A stretch of DNA of 64,000 nt from NCBI GenBank assembly GCA_000818945.1, contig KN805373.1, positions 434,001-498,000 of the forward strand, read 5' to 3'. Source of the stretch: Schizochytrium sp. CCTCC M209059 (lineage: Eukaryota; Sar; Bigyra; Thraustochytrida; Thraustochytriidae). Of this stretch, positions 1 to 9,674 are shown piece by piece. The translations under genes and the position numbers were made by a program. The stretch's first letter is position 1; each line of letters opens with the position of its first letter. Below the pieces are notes generated by a model. The model did not search any database. It saw nothing but the letters and a program-made list of their open reading frames with translations, and had not been told where the DNA came from.

Positions 1-3000
1 GTACAGAATGATCAACACGCTGGTGTTGAAGTCCTCAGCGCCGATATCACACACGGAACCCGTGTCAAGCGCGAGCGCGTCTCGGATGAGCGCGGTTGCT
101 GAGCGCGACACAGACTCCGGGCTGGAGCACAAATCATTAATGAGTGCGCCATATGGCGTGGCCAAGAGCTCCTTGTACGGCGTGGGTACGAGAACAGGCT
201 CCACGCCTCGAAGGCCCAATGAGAGGTACCGGCCAGGCTCAAAGATGACAGAGTCGAGAATGTCGCGCAGACGCTCGCTCTGCAGTTTGTGCAGACGGTC
301 ATCGCTCGCGAAAAAGGTCAGCACAAGCGGAAGCCGAATGTAGGGCACGGTGAGATATGAAAGAAGTAATTCCGAATCATGCTGGCCGAGAACTTGCGTC
401 TTGGTCGTTGTCGTTCCGGCGTCGGTGCCGTTGCGTCCCTTGCGCTTCGTTGCCGTTTCGCCCTCGTCGCGCTGGCGTCGCTTCGAAGCGTTGTCCGTGC
501 CCCGATCCTCGAGATCTGTGGGGGCGGCATGATGCTCCACCGTCTCCTCAAACGCTGGAAGGCTTGGTCGGTAAATGATGTCGTCCTCCGTGCGGACCGA
601 GGGCGGAGTCAGGTAGAAAGAAGGGGTGGCAGTTGACGCAAACCGGTGTTTCGGTGGCTGGTGGTCCTTTTCGTACGACACCCCAGCGTAGTTCATGTCC
701 GGGAACGGGCGGCACGTGAGCACGCGGTTAGAAAATGCCCGAACCTCGTACGCGAGGATGTCTGCGTTCCACTTCCAGTTGAGCTGGGCAATCATGCGGT
801 CGAGACGACCCACATCGCGGCCCTCGCGACCTCCGTAGTTGACAAAAGCCGTAATGTCTGGATTCAAAAAGTGCTTCCAGTAAAAGGCAATATCACGATA
901 GGCCTCGAGCTCGGGGTAGTTTTTAAGCAAACGCGAAGACTTGGGATGGCGATCCAGAAGCAGTGTGTGCGGCATACTCGCCTCCGTTGCGGCTGTCTCG
1001 CGGCAAATGTTACGGAGGTACTTGACGAGCGAAGGGTTTGGCTTCACGTTCGGTGCGGACTCCCAGGTGAAAATCTTAAAGAGTCGACGTTGCGCGGGAC
1101 TTTCAAAGTAGTCGAGCACAGCGGTCCTCGCAAGACTTAGCTCAGGCGTATGAATCTCGAGCGTCTCCGTTTGGTCTGCAAATGTCGACACACTCAATCC
1201 AAATCCGGGAATGCCCAGCTGTCGGCCACTGCGCGTTTGACCCAAAAGATGTGTGCAGGCTTCTGAGGGCGTGTCAAAGGCGACCTGTCGCATGATGGCA
1301 TCGGCAATGGCTGCAATACATCCAGGTACAATAACGCAAACTGCGTCAAGAGGGCGGGATTGCTGCAGCGAGAAAGCCGCCGCGGCAAAATGCTCCATCA
1401 ACCGCTGCAAGACGAGCATGATCTCGACCTGCAACGCGTAATCAATTGGCTCCTCGTCCCAAATACACGCACGAGCGGTCGCCTCTGCTTCTGCGCGTCG
1501 CCCATTGTCAAGGTCGGGCCGCTGCGGCTCCTCCTCTGAAATTGACTTGCCGTTTGCTCCGGCAGGACCTGCATCGGTTCCTGCACCACTTTCCTTTTCC
1601 GATGCACCCTTGCCCTCGCCCTTTGCTTCCAAGGTCGCCATGAGAGCCTCCAAAGAAGCCTCCATGCGATTATAGAGACGGTTGGTTGCACGGATACGCT
1701 CTTCCTTGGTACGATGCACGCGTGGAGCAAAGATGCTTCGAACCGCCGAGCGCGGCACCTCATCCTCGGTATCGCCGTCATCATAGACGATGAAGAAGGA
1801 ACCATCATCATTGAGGCGCGACACCGTACCATTGTACCAAATGCCATACTCGCCCTGAAAGCGGACGCGAACGCGCTGGCCGAGGCTCGGCTGGAAGCGC
1901 TCGTCGTCGAGGAAGTCCACAGTGAGCTCGTCGGCGTCCGATTTTCCGTGGCTCTCGATTTCAGCAATCGCTTGCTTGCGCATAGCGGGCATCTCCTCCA
2001 AGAGTTGCTTGACTCCAGCCAGATCAGCCTCGCGCGTGCTTGAGATGCCCATTTTCTTGGCGATCTCCGCATCAATATTTGTGGCGTCAAGCAGCTCGTC
2101 ATCCATGCCGGCCTCACCATCCTCGTCTTCGGAACTATCATCTTTGGCCCGGGCCTCCGCATCGTCGTCTTCGCCTTCCCCGTCTTTTTCGCCCCCATTT
2201 CGTCCACCGCGGTACCGACGGACGTACTCCTCGAGATCAGAATCCCACTCTTCGTCAGAGTACCCGCTCGAGTTGGAAGCCTCATTCCAATCAGAATCTT
2301 CCTCTTCTTCTTCCCGAGCCGCCGCCGCCGCGGCGGCGCCATCGGCCTCAAGACCTTCTTCGGCCTCTTGTTTAGCTGCCGCGTCGGCGGCAAGCTCGTC
2401 GCGAGCACGTTGACGACGCTTCTGTCGGCGGTATGCGCGTCCAGAACGAAGGCGTGTGACGGGGTCCTGCGTGACTTCACGCGGTGCGGGAAGTGGAATG
2501 AGCTGCGTGACGACATACTGGATCAAGTTGAGGATAAGCAGCTTGTCGTTTTTGATGCAGTGGTTCTGGTTGTCCATGAGCGTGCAGAGCTTGTCCGTCA
2601 TGCGAAGCGTGTCTACGGCCTCGGTTCGATTCAAGATTTTTTCGGGGAGCTGCAGAAAGTCCACTGCCACATATTTTTTCAAGGCTGCTGCTTGCCCTGG
2701 ATTCGGAATGTTCATGGCTGCGGACATGACAGGCATGTCACAAAATTGGACGTTCTGCCGGACGCGCTCGCGCGCAACTTCCTCAGATTCGCCTTCTGCC
2801 GTGAGAGCAGTGCCAGAGCTTGTGCCACTGCGGAGCTTGGCCTTGCTTTGCGCGCCGGCGTCTGAATCACCTTCCTTGCCAACGACCTTTTGCACGGCGA
2901 GATGAATGACCTTGCCGGATGTGTTGAGCTTGTAGTCAGAGAGCAGCTTGGCCGAGTCGAGGATCTTGCCCATAAAAATGAGTCGCTGCTTGCTGGCGGG

Positions 3001-6000
3001 TACACCGGACTTGTCCTCTACGAGGGCAAAGAGCTGCGAAACAAGGCCCGTGCGGTCCACAACAAACTCGAACGGAAGGCGGTCGCGACGCGGCAAGGTG
3101 TGCTTGACTTTTAGTGTGATCGCGTTCTCGTCACCGGCAGCAATGTGAGGCAAGGCTTGCGGGGCATGCCGGGCCGTCTCTGGGTTCGCCTCGGCGGCGG
3201 CACGGGCTTCCTCGGTGCCCTCGCTGAGAACAGGAGAAGACATCTCTGGCCTAGACAGAGCGAGAGCGCCCCCCGATGCCTTGGGCGTCTCGAAAAGTGT
3301 CTTGCTCAGCTCAAGGATGGCAGGAAGCTCCACAGACTCGTCCTCACAGGCTTTGACCTTGTCCAACACATCAAAGGCAAGTCGCTTGCACTCCTCGAGC
3401 ATGATTTGGCGGCAAGCTTCGGCACGAAGCCTTCGCTTCGCAAGACGCTTTTGCATGCCCGGCGTCGAGGACGCTGGGTCAGAAGAAGAAGCGGTAGCAG
3501 CCGGCTCGGGGCTCTTTGGAATGTCCGCGCCCTCTTTGGCGTTTCCTTCTTCTTCTTCCTCTTCTTCTTCTCGAATATCGGCCTCGTCCTCCGGACGTGC
3601 GTCGTCGGCATTTTGGGCCTCGGTGCGAAGACGATCTGCAAGCTTGACCGTGGTGTACGCAAGCTGCGAGCACGCCATGCGACAAACACGGACGCCGTTC
3701 TCGGAGGGATGCATATGGTCCATGTCGTTAGAAATCATTTTCACAAACTGAGCGCGCAGTGCGAGCGTGACAAGCTTGGCACGGAGCTCGTTGAGCCCCT
3801 TTTCCCGCAGCACAAAGTGAAGAGCCTCGAGAAGACAGCGCACATACGCTGTCTGCGATCGCTGCGGTGAACGATAGGCACCGGCACCGACGCCGTCGCT
3901 CTTGCCGTGTGCAGCCTCCATTTCGGCCTCCACCAAAGATGTCTCGAGTGGCTTTCCCGTGAGAAAGGGCAAGAGGATGTCGTAGAAACGCTCCGTGTCG
4001 CGCTTGTGGTTGTGGACACTCAAATTGTAAACGGCCATCCAAAAAACGTTGTCGAGAGCGTTCTTCTTGGGCACGTTGTTGAGGACCATGCAGGTGCGAT
4101 ACTTGAGCTTGGGCGGGCCTGCCACGGGGGACACTGCATGGTACCGAAGGCCGCTGAGCGGGTCCGTGTTGACGATGACAAAGCGAAAGCGCTGATCATC
4201 GACGCGCGTCATGACAATGACTATCTCGTTTGCTTCCACGAGAACGGGCAGCAAAATGGTATCCCCGACCTCAAGGTCGCCCAGCACGGAGCGCAGCTTG
4301 CGGAGAAAAGCCATGAGCTGCGTCTTGTTACGATGACGCAAGAGCTTCATCATTTGTCGCATCATCACGCCGCTCCGCGAGAAGATATAGGCAGCATCGC
4401 TGACAGATCCTCGTTCAACGCTCGACAGTGCGCCGAGAAAAGGCCCCATCTCGTGCAAGGCGCGCGAGAGCGTGTAATTGAGCACCGTGTAGGACCAGCT
4501 GAGAAGGCTCGATGCCTCGAGCATTGTGCCTTCAATGTAAGCATCACCAAAGGTACCCGTGAGAGCCGGCGCGCCCCAGATGGGCCGCGCTTTGGGGAAA
4601 AGTACGGCCAAACTGAGTTCCTTGCGCTGCTCCGTGATTTCATCCTTTCGCTCTTCTTCGTACATGGAGATGAGCTTGTCGCGCGCGCGTTGCTCGCGCA
4701 CCATCCGGTTGTCGGAGAAGACGGACTCGATGCGGATGTGCCGCACGGAGATCTGGCCTGGCATCATGCTAGCGTTCTTCGAGGAAAAGAGATAGAGAGC
4801 ATCCGGGTCAATGGCAAAACGGCCATCGCGAACTACCTCTTCGTGGTGAATGGACGCACAGGGGACCGAGTCGACCCATGTTCGAATTTGACCCTTGCCC
4901 TCTTCGCTGCAGCCGACAGCGATCACGATGCGGTGCCACTTGCCCTTTTTCACCTTGGCCTTGGTCACATCGCCAAAGGATCCGAAAATGCCTACCCCAC
5001 CTTCGCTATTCACCATGCATTCGCCATCCGACTGCTTGATTCGCTTCTTGCCCGTGCGCTGATTCTCCTCGACGTGAACCAGACGCGTCTGAAAGAGAGA
5101 AAGTCCGTTGCGAGGCGGATCGACATCGAATTTGACGTCCATCGTGATGGTATACTGATTCACATACGTCTTGTACATGGACTCGAAGCCTCCGAAGCCT
5201 CCAAAGCCTCCAAAGCCGCCAAAACTGTCGCCAAAACCTCCGCTCGCGCCGGTCCCGGTCCCGGTTCCGGCCCCCATGCCAAAGCCATAGCTGGTTCCGG
5301 CGGCAGTTCCCGTGGCGACATCATCACTCCAGCGCACGCCGCCGCTGCCGCCCACCATGACAAGTGAATCGCCGCCAGGGCTCGAGTCCCGACCCCCACC
5401 GAGGCCGCCCGTGCGACCGCGCGACCGACCGCGCCTCAAGGCGCCATCGCTGTCGTCATCGTCAAGATCATCATCGTCAAAGAGGTCGTCGGCATCGACT
5501 TCGAAATCCTCGTCGTCGCTGTCGAGAAAGCCTCCTCTCTTGTCGTCGTCGTCGTCGTCGCGACCGTGCTTGGCATAATAGTTGTCCACCTCCGCCTCGG
5601 CCTTGGCCACGGCAGCGTCGACTGCCCCGAGCTTGCCGCCGGCAAGAGAGACGGCTGCGGCGCGCGCCATTTCAGCTTGCTTTTTCAAGCCGCGTTTGTG
5701 AATCGCCTCTCGGCGCTTCACCTCTTTCCGGGTACGTGCGCGCGCTTTGGAGCTCGCACCGTACGTCGTAAGTTCTTCTAGATCGAGCTTGAGTCTTTGG
5801 CCGGGGAGAAGGACAAGCGCGGTGCTATGATCCTTGAGGGTTTCGAACTTGGCTTCATTTGGCGCAAGATTGAACAGCGGGTCATCCAAGTTCTTTTCGT
5901 CAAGCGATGCGCTTGCCTTGGCGGCATTTGCAGTAGTGCTTGCGCTTCCTCCCGCGGCTGACGATGTAGCTGCTGCAGAGGAATAGGATGTCATAGGGGC

Positions 6001-6546
6001 CGAGGTGGGTGCGACCTGGCCTCCCCACGGCCCCACGGGCCCCTGCAAAGCAGCTTGTTGGGAGTCACCCGGCGCCATGCCAGCTCCAGGTCCGGCACCA
6101 GAGTATCCAGCGCCGGTGCTGCTTCCATGATCGTGCGCGGCGAGCGAGGAAGAATTGCCGGGATTTCCGCTCAGCGAGGTGTACATGCTTTGCGCGGCCC
6201 AGGGATCATCGGCGACAGCTGAACCAGTAGTAGTCTTGGTATCGGCAGCGCGTTGTTCAGCCTTTTTGATGAGTTCCTCGGCTTTCTTTTCGTCGATGAG
6301 CTCGACGCCTTCGGGCCACCGGGTTCTTCCCCTTCTAAAATCGAAGGTAGCGGCCAGGGTCTTGGGTTCCTTAGTCTTTTTACGTCCATGCTTTGTGCGA
6401 AGTCCCGGAGCACGACGGAAGCGTTCCTCCATGTCGGAATCTTCATCCTCGGAGTTGGCGGCCTCGCCCGGGTCCTCCCAGAGCACGTCCTGGGCGAAGT
6501 TGTCATAGTCGTCCTCGAGGTCTTGCACCTCTTGCTCGCCGGGCAT
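1..6546 (-). CDS. Giant protein with LamG-like, ubiquitin-like and Tudor-like modules (3' end beyond window)
   Basis: I read this frame from the ATG at 6546 to base 1 and found 2182 codons with no stop, so the gene runs off the left edge. An in-frame TAA lies just upstream and the ATG context is CCAAGATG, which fix the start. The N-terminus (about residues 1-450) is acidic and Gly/Ala-rich. Residues about 455-620 look like a concanavalin A/LamG fold (KGKWHRIVIAVG, then DGRFAIDPDALYLFSS). Residues about 1155-1235 are a clear ubiquitin-like domain (QRLIFMGKILDSAKLL). Residues about 1555-1600 are a Tudor/Agenet-like strand set (VRVRFQGEYGIWYNGTVSRL). Between them is a conserved-looking block with KYRTCMVLNNVPKKNALDN and LLPFLTGKPLE. 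Near the window edge is LPLVLTFFASDDRLHKL. A role in ubiquitin-dependent regulation is only inferred. I see no HECT, RING or USP domain in the part present, but one could follow outside the window. Confidence 0.9.
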   Translation of the reverse strand, partial: MPGEQEVQDLEDDYDNFAQDVLWEDPGEAANSEDEDSDMEERFRRAPGLRTKHGRKKTKEPKTLAATFDFRRGRTRWPEGVELIDEKKAEELIKKAEQRAADTKTTTGSAVADDPWAAQSMYTSLSGNPGNSSSLAAHDHGSSTGAGYSGAGPGAGMAPGDSQQAALQGPVGPWGGQVAPTSAPMTSYSSAAATSSAAGGSASTTANAAKASASLDEKNLDDPLFNLAPNEAKFETLKDHSTALVLLPGQRLKLDLEELTTYGASSKARARTRKEVKRREAIHKRGLKKQAEMARAAAVSLAGGKLGAVDAAVAKAEAEVDNYYAKHGRDDDDDDKRGGFLDSDDEDFEVDADDLFDDDDLDDDDSDGALRRGRSRGRTGGLGGGRDSSPGGDSLVMVGGSGGVRWSDDVATGTAAGTSYGFGMGAGTGTGTGASGGFGDSFGGFGGFGGFGGFESMYKTYVNQYTITMDVKFDVDPPRNGLSLFQTRLVHVEENQRTGKKRIKQSDGECMVNSEGGVGIFGSFGDVTKAKVKKGKWHRIVIAVGCSEEGKGQIRTWVDSVPCASIHHEEVVRDGRFAIDPDALYLFSSKNASMMPGQISVRHIRIESVFSDNRMVREQRARDKLISMYEEERKDEITEQRKELSLAVLFPKARPIWGAPALTGTFGDAYIEGTMLEASSLLSWSYTVLNYTLSRALHEMGPFLGALSSVERGSVSDAAYIFSRSGVMMRQMMKLLRHRNKTQLMAFLRKLRSVLGDLEVGDTILLPVLVEANEIVIVMTRVDDQRFRFVIVNTDPLSGLRYHAVSPVAGPPKLKYRTCMVLNNVPKKNALDNVFWMAVYNLSVHNHKRDTERFYDILLPFLTGKPLETSLVEAEMEAAHGKSDGVGAGAYRSPQRSQTAYVRCLLEALHFVLREKGLNELRAKLVTLALRAQFVKMISNDMDHMHPSENGVRVCRMACSQLAYTTVKLADRLRTEAQNADDARPEDEADIREEEEEEEEGNAKEGADIPKSPEPAATASSSDPASSTPGMQKRLAKRRLRAEACRQIMLEECKRLAFDVLDKVKACEDESVELPAILELSKTLFETPKASGGALALSRPEMSSPVLSEGTEEARAAAEANPETARHAPQALPHIAAGDENAITLKVKHTLPRRDRLPFEFVVDRTGLVSQLFALVEDKSGVPASKQRLIFMGKILDSAKLLSDYKLNTSGKVIHLAVQKVVGKEGDSDAGAQSKAKLRSGTSSGTALTAEGESEEVARERVRQNVQFCDMPVMSAAMNIPNPGQAAALKKYVAVDFLQLPEKILNRTEAVDTLRMTDKLCTLMDNQNHCIKNDKLLILNLIQYVVTQLIPLPAPREVTQDPVTRLRSGRAYRRQKRRQRARDELAADAAAKQEAEEGLEADGAAAAAAAREEEEEDSDWNEASNSSGYSDEEWDSDLEEYVRRYRGGRNGGEKDGEGEDDDAEARAKDDSSEDEDGEAGMDDELLDATNIDAEIAKKMGISSTREADLAGVKQLLEEMPAMRKQAIAEIESHGKSDADELTVDFLDDERFQPSLGQRVRVRFQGEYGIWYNGTVSRLNDDGSFFIVYDDGDTEDEVPRSAVRSIFAPRVHRTKEERIRATNRLYNRMEASLEALMATLEAKGEGKGASEKESGAGTDAGPAGANGKSISEEEPQRPDLDNGRRAEAEATARACIWDEEPIDYALQVEIMLVLQRLMEHFAAAAFSLQQSRPLDAVCVIVPGCIAAIADAIMRQVAFDTPSEACTHLLGQTRSGRQLGIPGFGLSVSTFADQTETLEIHTPELSLARTAVLDYFESPAQRRLFKIFTWESAPNVKPNPSLVKYLRNICRETAATEASMPHTLLLDRHPKSSRLLKNYPELEAYRDIAFYWKHFLNPDITAFVNYGGREGRDVGRLDRMIAQLNWKWNADILAYEVRAFSNRVLTCRPFPDMNYAGVSYEKDHQPPKHRFASTATPSFYLTPPSVRTEDDIIYRPSLPAFEETVEHHAAPTDLEDRGTDNASKRRQRDEGETATKRKGRNGTDAGTTTTKTQVLGQHDSELLLSYLTVPYIRLPLVLTFFASDDRLHKLQSERLRDILDSVIFEPGRYLSLGLRGVEPVLVPTPYKELLATPYGALINDLCSSPESVSRSATALIRDALALDTGSVCDIGAEDFNTSVLIILY

Positions 6547-6591
6547 CTTGGCTCGGACTTGCTTAGCCTTCAACAAGTGCTTCTCTTCTTA

Positions 6592-6641
6592 CTTGCTCTG
6601 CTTTGCTCTGCTTTGTTCTGCTTTGTTCTGCTTTGCTCTGC
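6592..6641. repeat. Decamer tandem repeat (CTTTGYTCTG)
   Basis: About five copies of CTTTGCTCTG / CTTTGTTCTG lie directly upstream of the giant minus-strand gene, probably in its 5' untranslated region or promoter. Confidence 0.85.
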
Positions 6642-6690
6642 TCGCTTTTGCGCTGTTCGCGTTTTTGCTCGCTGGTCGCTGATTTCTTTG

Positions 6691-6716
6691 ACGCACGCAC
6701 GCACGCACGCACGCAC
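6691..6716. repeat. (ACGC)n microsatellite
   Basis: Six perfect ACGC units in the region upstream of the giant minus-strand gene. Confidence 0.9.
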
Positions 6717-8084
6717 AACCTGCCTACGTTTTGTTTTTGCAAACTGGGGCAGAAAGATGCTCGTTCTTCACCACCCTTCCCTTTCGCTCAACCTCGAGCG
6801 TTCACTCCGGCCCCGCCCCCCTCGCCCTTCCTGCGTGTCGCTCAACCCCCTCCCGCTCACGCTCAAGCGGCCCGCCTACCCAGCCAACCGGGCTGGGCTG
6901 GCTGCGCCACGTGCGTCTTTTCTCGCTCTGGTTTCTCTGTCTCGCTCGCACGCGCGGACAGTGCTTGATACCGTGCCGTCTCCTGTACGGTAACGTGCGG
7001 GCTCGCTCTCGAATTCTCAAACTTTCAAACCTCGCCGCTCGCTATCGCGCACGCTCGCTCGCACGCGCGCACGCTCGCACGCACGCACGTACGACGCCAC
7101 GCCACGTCGCACCTCGCGCGCCGCTGCCGCCGCGCAGCACCGGTAGCCGTGTTCGTCGCCGGACTCGCTCGCGCACCGAGCGAGAGTGGCCGCGCCTCGA
7201 GGCTCGCTAGTTTCAGGTCTGGACGCAAGAGCAAACAATGCACAGAGACTCGCTCACGGATGCATGCGCGCTCGGGACTAGGGTTCGCACTAGTTGGCGC
7301 CTACGACCACTCCTCGACGCGCTCGTGCGATGACGAGGAGAACAGCAGGGGGCAGGTTGTGAGTTTATAAGCATGTGCTATGTTGCGCTCCTCTGAACTA
7401 TCCTACTATAATCCTCAACGTTTTTAGGTACTGGTACCAATCTATGGAATATATTAGCATATACATGAGGCGCACACCTGGACGCGCGGGACATTCCAGC
7501 GTACGGGGGTATGAAAAGAGAGGGAGCAAGCGCGAGGCTCGAGACCGTCAGACAATGTGCAGTATGCCCCCTTCGGCCACGTGCAAGGGGTTGCGCAGAT
7601 ACCCAGCGTGCGTCTTGCACTTTGAGACCGCGTGCGGAACCCGGAGCAAACGTTCGTGCAAGAGGCAGGATGCGATCGGCGGCGGCCGCACTACACTGCA
7701 CTGCTCTGCACTGCACTGCACTCTCCTCCGCTCTCCGTTCTTCACCGCCTCCCCCCTCCATTGTTCCCTGCTGGGCTCAAGCTGGCTGCTGGTCGTGCTA
7801 TTCTTGCGAATGTTCAAGGGATGACGTCTTCTCTCTGCAGTGGTCTGTCTGACTGTGAGTACTTTTTCTTTGTACCTTTGACTTTTTCCTTTTTTGTTGG
7901 TGGGGGCGAGGATCGTTCGCGTGGCCAGCTCGTTCCCGGAGAGTTCAAGGCTCGTGCCTACGACCAGCCGAGCCACCACCCAACCAGACCACCTCCCCCT
8001 TGTCAGCGGCCGCGAGTTGGCTGGCTGACGCGGGCCAGCGTCTTGGATCGCTTCCAGGTGAGTTTCTGGGAGGGGGGGAGGGGC

Positions 8085-8240
8085 AAAAGCAAGCCCAAAA
8101 GCAAGCCCAAAAGCAAGCCCAAAAGCAAGCCCAAAAGCAAGCCCAAAAGCAAGCCCAAAAGCAAGCCCAAAAGCAAGCCCAAAAGCAAGCCCAAAAGCAA
8201 GCCCAAAAGCCTAGCCCAAAAGCAAGACCAAAAGCAAGCA
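8085..8240. repeat. 12-bp minisatellite (GCAAGCCCAAAA)
   Basis: About a dozen near-identical 12-bp units, with degenerate copies at the right end (CTAGCCC, GACC). The unit is a multiple of three, so all frames stay open through it (Pro-Lys-Ser-Lys or Ala-Gln-Lys-Gln on the plus strand). That openness reflects the repeat, not coding. It sits about 100 bp beyond the stop codon of the CDIN1-like gene. Confidence 0.95.
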
Positions 8241-8345
8241 AAAGCTGACATCGTTCACATCAATTGGGTGATTTTTATTTGTGCTCCCATCCGCAAAAGA
8301 AACGCTGCGGAAGAAGCTCTATTGAACCCAATCTTGTCCCGTCGT

Positions 8346-9212
8346 CTAGGCCTCTAGCTCAATCGATAGCGAGGCGCTATCGGCAAGCCTTGGGAGACTC
8401 GAAAAGAGAGTAGGCATATCTTGAGCCAATAAAATTTCAGCATGCACATTGAGGTCCTCCACAAATCCTGACCAGTAAATAACCAACCCAGGCCCAAAGC
8501 GATGAACATATGCCTCGAGTTGAGGCATGTTTTCTCGATGGGTGACAGGATCGCCGAACATAGCCTTCGAGTCAACCCAGAAGATTGTCCGCACCTCGCC
8601 TTCCGGCCCATAGACGGCGATTGGGGTCTCGAGCAGAAAGTCAACCGTCTTGGCAAAACCTAAATCGCGCAGGGCGTCCTCGGCTACAAAGGGAATACGA
8701 AGCGCTCCCAATTTGCGGCTCAGTACATACTCGTGCTCCTGGCCCGCGATCTCACGGTACTTGTCATGCTGAGGCGAGTATTGGGTGTCCTTTGCTTTGC
8801 AAAACTCCACGTTGCGACGCAAGATCGGGTCCGCAATTCCCTTTTCGGGCTCACGCATTGCACGGGCGAGCTCTTTCTTGGCAATTCTACAGATCGACCC
8901 AACGATGAGCCGCGCAAGGAGGAACGGAGAAAATGAGACCGATTGTGCGAGCTCATAAATAATGGTGTCCCGGTCAGACCGCCGTGCCGTCTGCGTATAG
9001 CTACGGACAAGCTTGTCGAGACGCCGACGCACCCCGGGCGTCGTTCGCTTAATGTATAGCGTATACAGATGCGAGTAAATGCTCCCTACGGCATTCCAGC
9101 TCGTACCCCAGGTTTCGAGATCAAGATCTGAGACAACATCTTCCAGTGTAGACCCTTGCGCGATCGCCTTGAGGAGCCTGCTCTCGATCTTGTTGTAGTC
9201 GGCGCGCCGCAT
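8346..9212 (-). CDS. CDIN1: CDAN1-interacting nuclease 1 (CDIN1/C15orf41) homologue
   Basis: This is a 288-residue protein matching the CDIN1/C15orf41 family, a PD-(D/E)XK-type nuclease. In animals it partners codanin-1, and its human gene is mutated in congenital dyserythropoietic anaemia type I. Visible family signatures are GIADPILRRNVEFCKAKDTQ, GFAKTVDFLLETPI (the family's TPD motif, here T-V-D, with Asp about 191), FWVDSKAMFGDP (DxK about 214-216) and the highly characteristic FGPGLVIYWSGF (about 239-250). Length agrees with the human protein (about 280 residues). The frame stays open a little upstream, but the first ATG is at 9212, so I start there. The stop is TAG at 8346-8348. The family is known from animals; a nuclear role here is inferred. 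Confidence 0.9.
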   Translation of the reverse strand: MRRADYNKIESRLLKAIAQGSTLEDVVSDLDLETWGTSWNAVGSIYSHLYTLYIKRTTPGVRRRLDKLVRSYTQTARRSDRDTIIYELAQSVSFSPFLLARLIVGSICRIAKKELARAMREPEKGIADPILRRNVEFCKAKDTQYSPQHDKYREIAGQEHEYVLSRKLGALRIPFVAEDALRDLGFAKTVDFLLETPIAVYGPEGEVRTIFWVDSKAMFGDPVTHRENMPQLEAYVHRFGPGLVIYWSGFVEDLNVHAEILLAQDMPTLFSSLPRLADSASLSIELEA

Positions 9213-9674
9213 CTGACCGCTACAAGTGATCAATTACGGTGCGCGGCCTTGGCTTTTTATTATACAAGCCGATAATGTATGTACACGTGCTGGTCAGGTC
9301 ACGGGGCGGAGTCCAAGAGCGAGCTCAGGGCTGCTGCAAGTGAGATCGACCGCCGCGCACGGGCGGGACCTTGCTCAGCGCTCGCTAATTTCCGAGCAAC
9401 GAGCGTGAGGGCGCCCACGAGTGCGTCGACGTCCTCGGTGTCTTCGATCAGCTCGAAGAGTTTGCTCTCCGGGTCGTCGTTTTCGTTCTCGTCGTCTTTC
9501 TTCTCGCAGGCGCTGCCGTCGTTGGCCTTGGGAATCCTGGCCGCTGCTGGTGCTCCTGTTGCTGCTCGTGCTGGGAGGGCTGCCGTGGTTGCTCTAGGCG
9601 CCGCCCTGTCTCCGCCTCTGCCGCTGTTGCCGCCGCTGTCGCCGCCGCTGTCGCCGCCGCTGTCGCCGCGCGGC
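9213..9674 (-). other. Probable C-terminal extension of the next gene in another frame
   Basis: On the minus strand, 9299-9748 is open in a different frame from the gene at 9675-10736. It encodes a GGDS repeat and then a protein-like acidic/helical end (KLFELIEDTEDVDALVGALT, ending SLLDSAP). It looks coding and has no good ATG of its own (a GTG at 9748). It is best read as the true C-terminus of the upstream gene, reached by an unseen intron or a frameshift in the GC-rich stretch 9675-9748. Confidence 0.45.

Larger units (their letters stand above)
6547..8345. other. Intergenic, low-complexity; no gene recognised
   Basis: This 1.8 kb lies between the 5' end of the giant minus-strand gene and the 3' end of the CDIN1-like gene. 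It holds a CTTTGYTCTG decamer array, an (ACGC)n tract, CACTG-rich sequence near 7690-7720 and a 12-bp array near 8085-8240. Open frames here are repeat-driven and lack conserved motifs. A splice-donor-like CCAGGTGAGTTT at about 8053-8064 could mark an untranslated exon of an unseen plus-strand transcript, but nothing else supports it. Confidence 0.6.

Noticed and set aside
1398..2516. 372-codon minus-strand frame, Arg/Ser-rich
   Set aside because: Shadow of the giant gene in another frame; composition is typical of a shifted frame of acidic coding sequence.
3907..5367. 486-codon open frame on the plus strand
   Set aside because: It is the exact antisense of the giant minus-strand gene, which is open throughout and carries recognisable domains; its own sequence has no family features.
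7632..8357. 241-codon plus-strand frame with Pro-Lys-Ser-Lys repeats
   Set aside because: Created by the 12-bp minisatellite; flanks show no conserved protein and there is no good start context.
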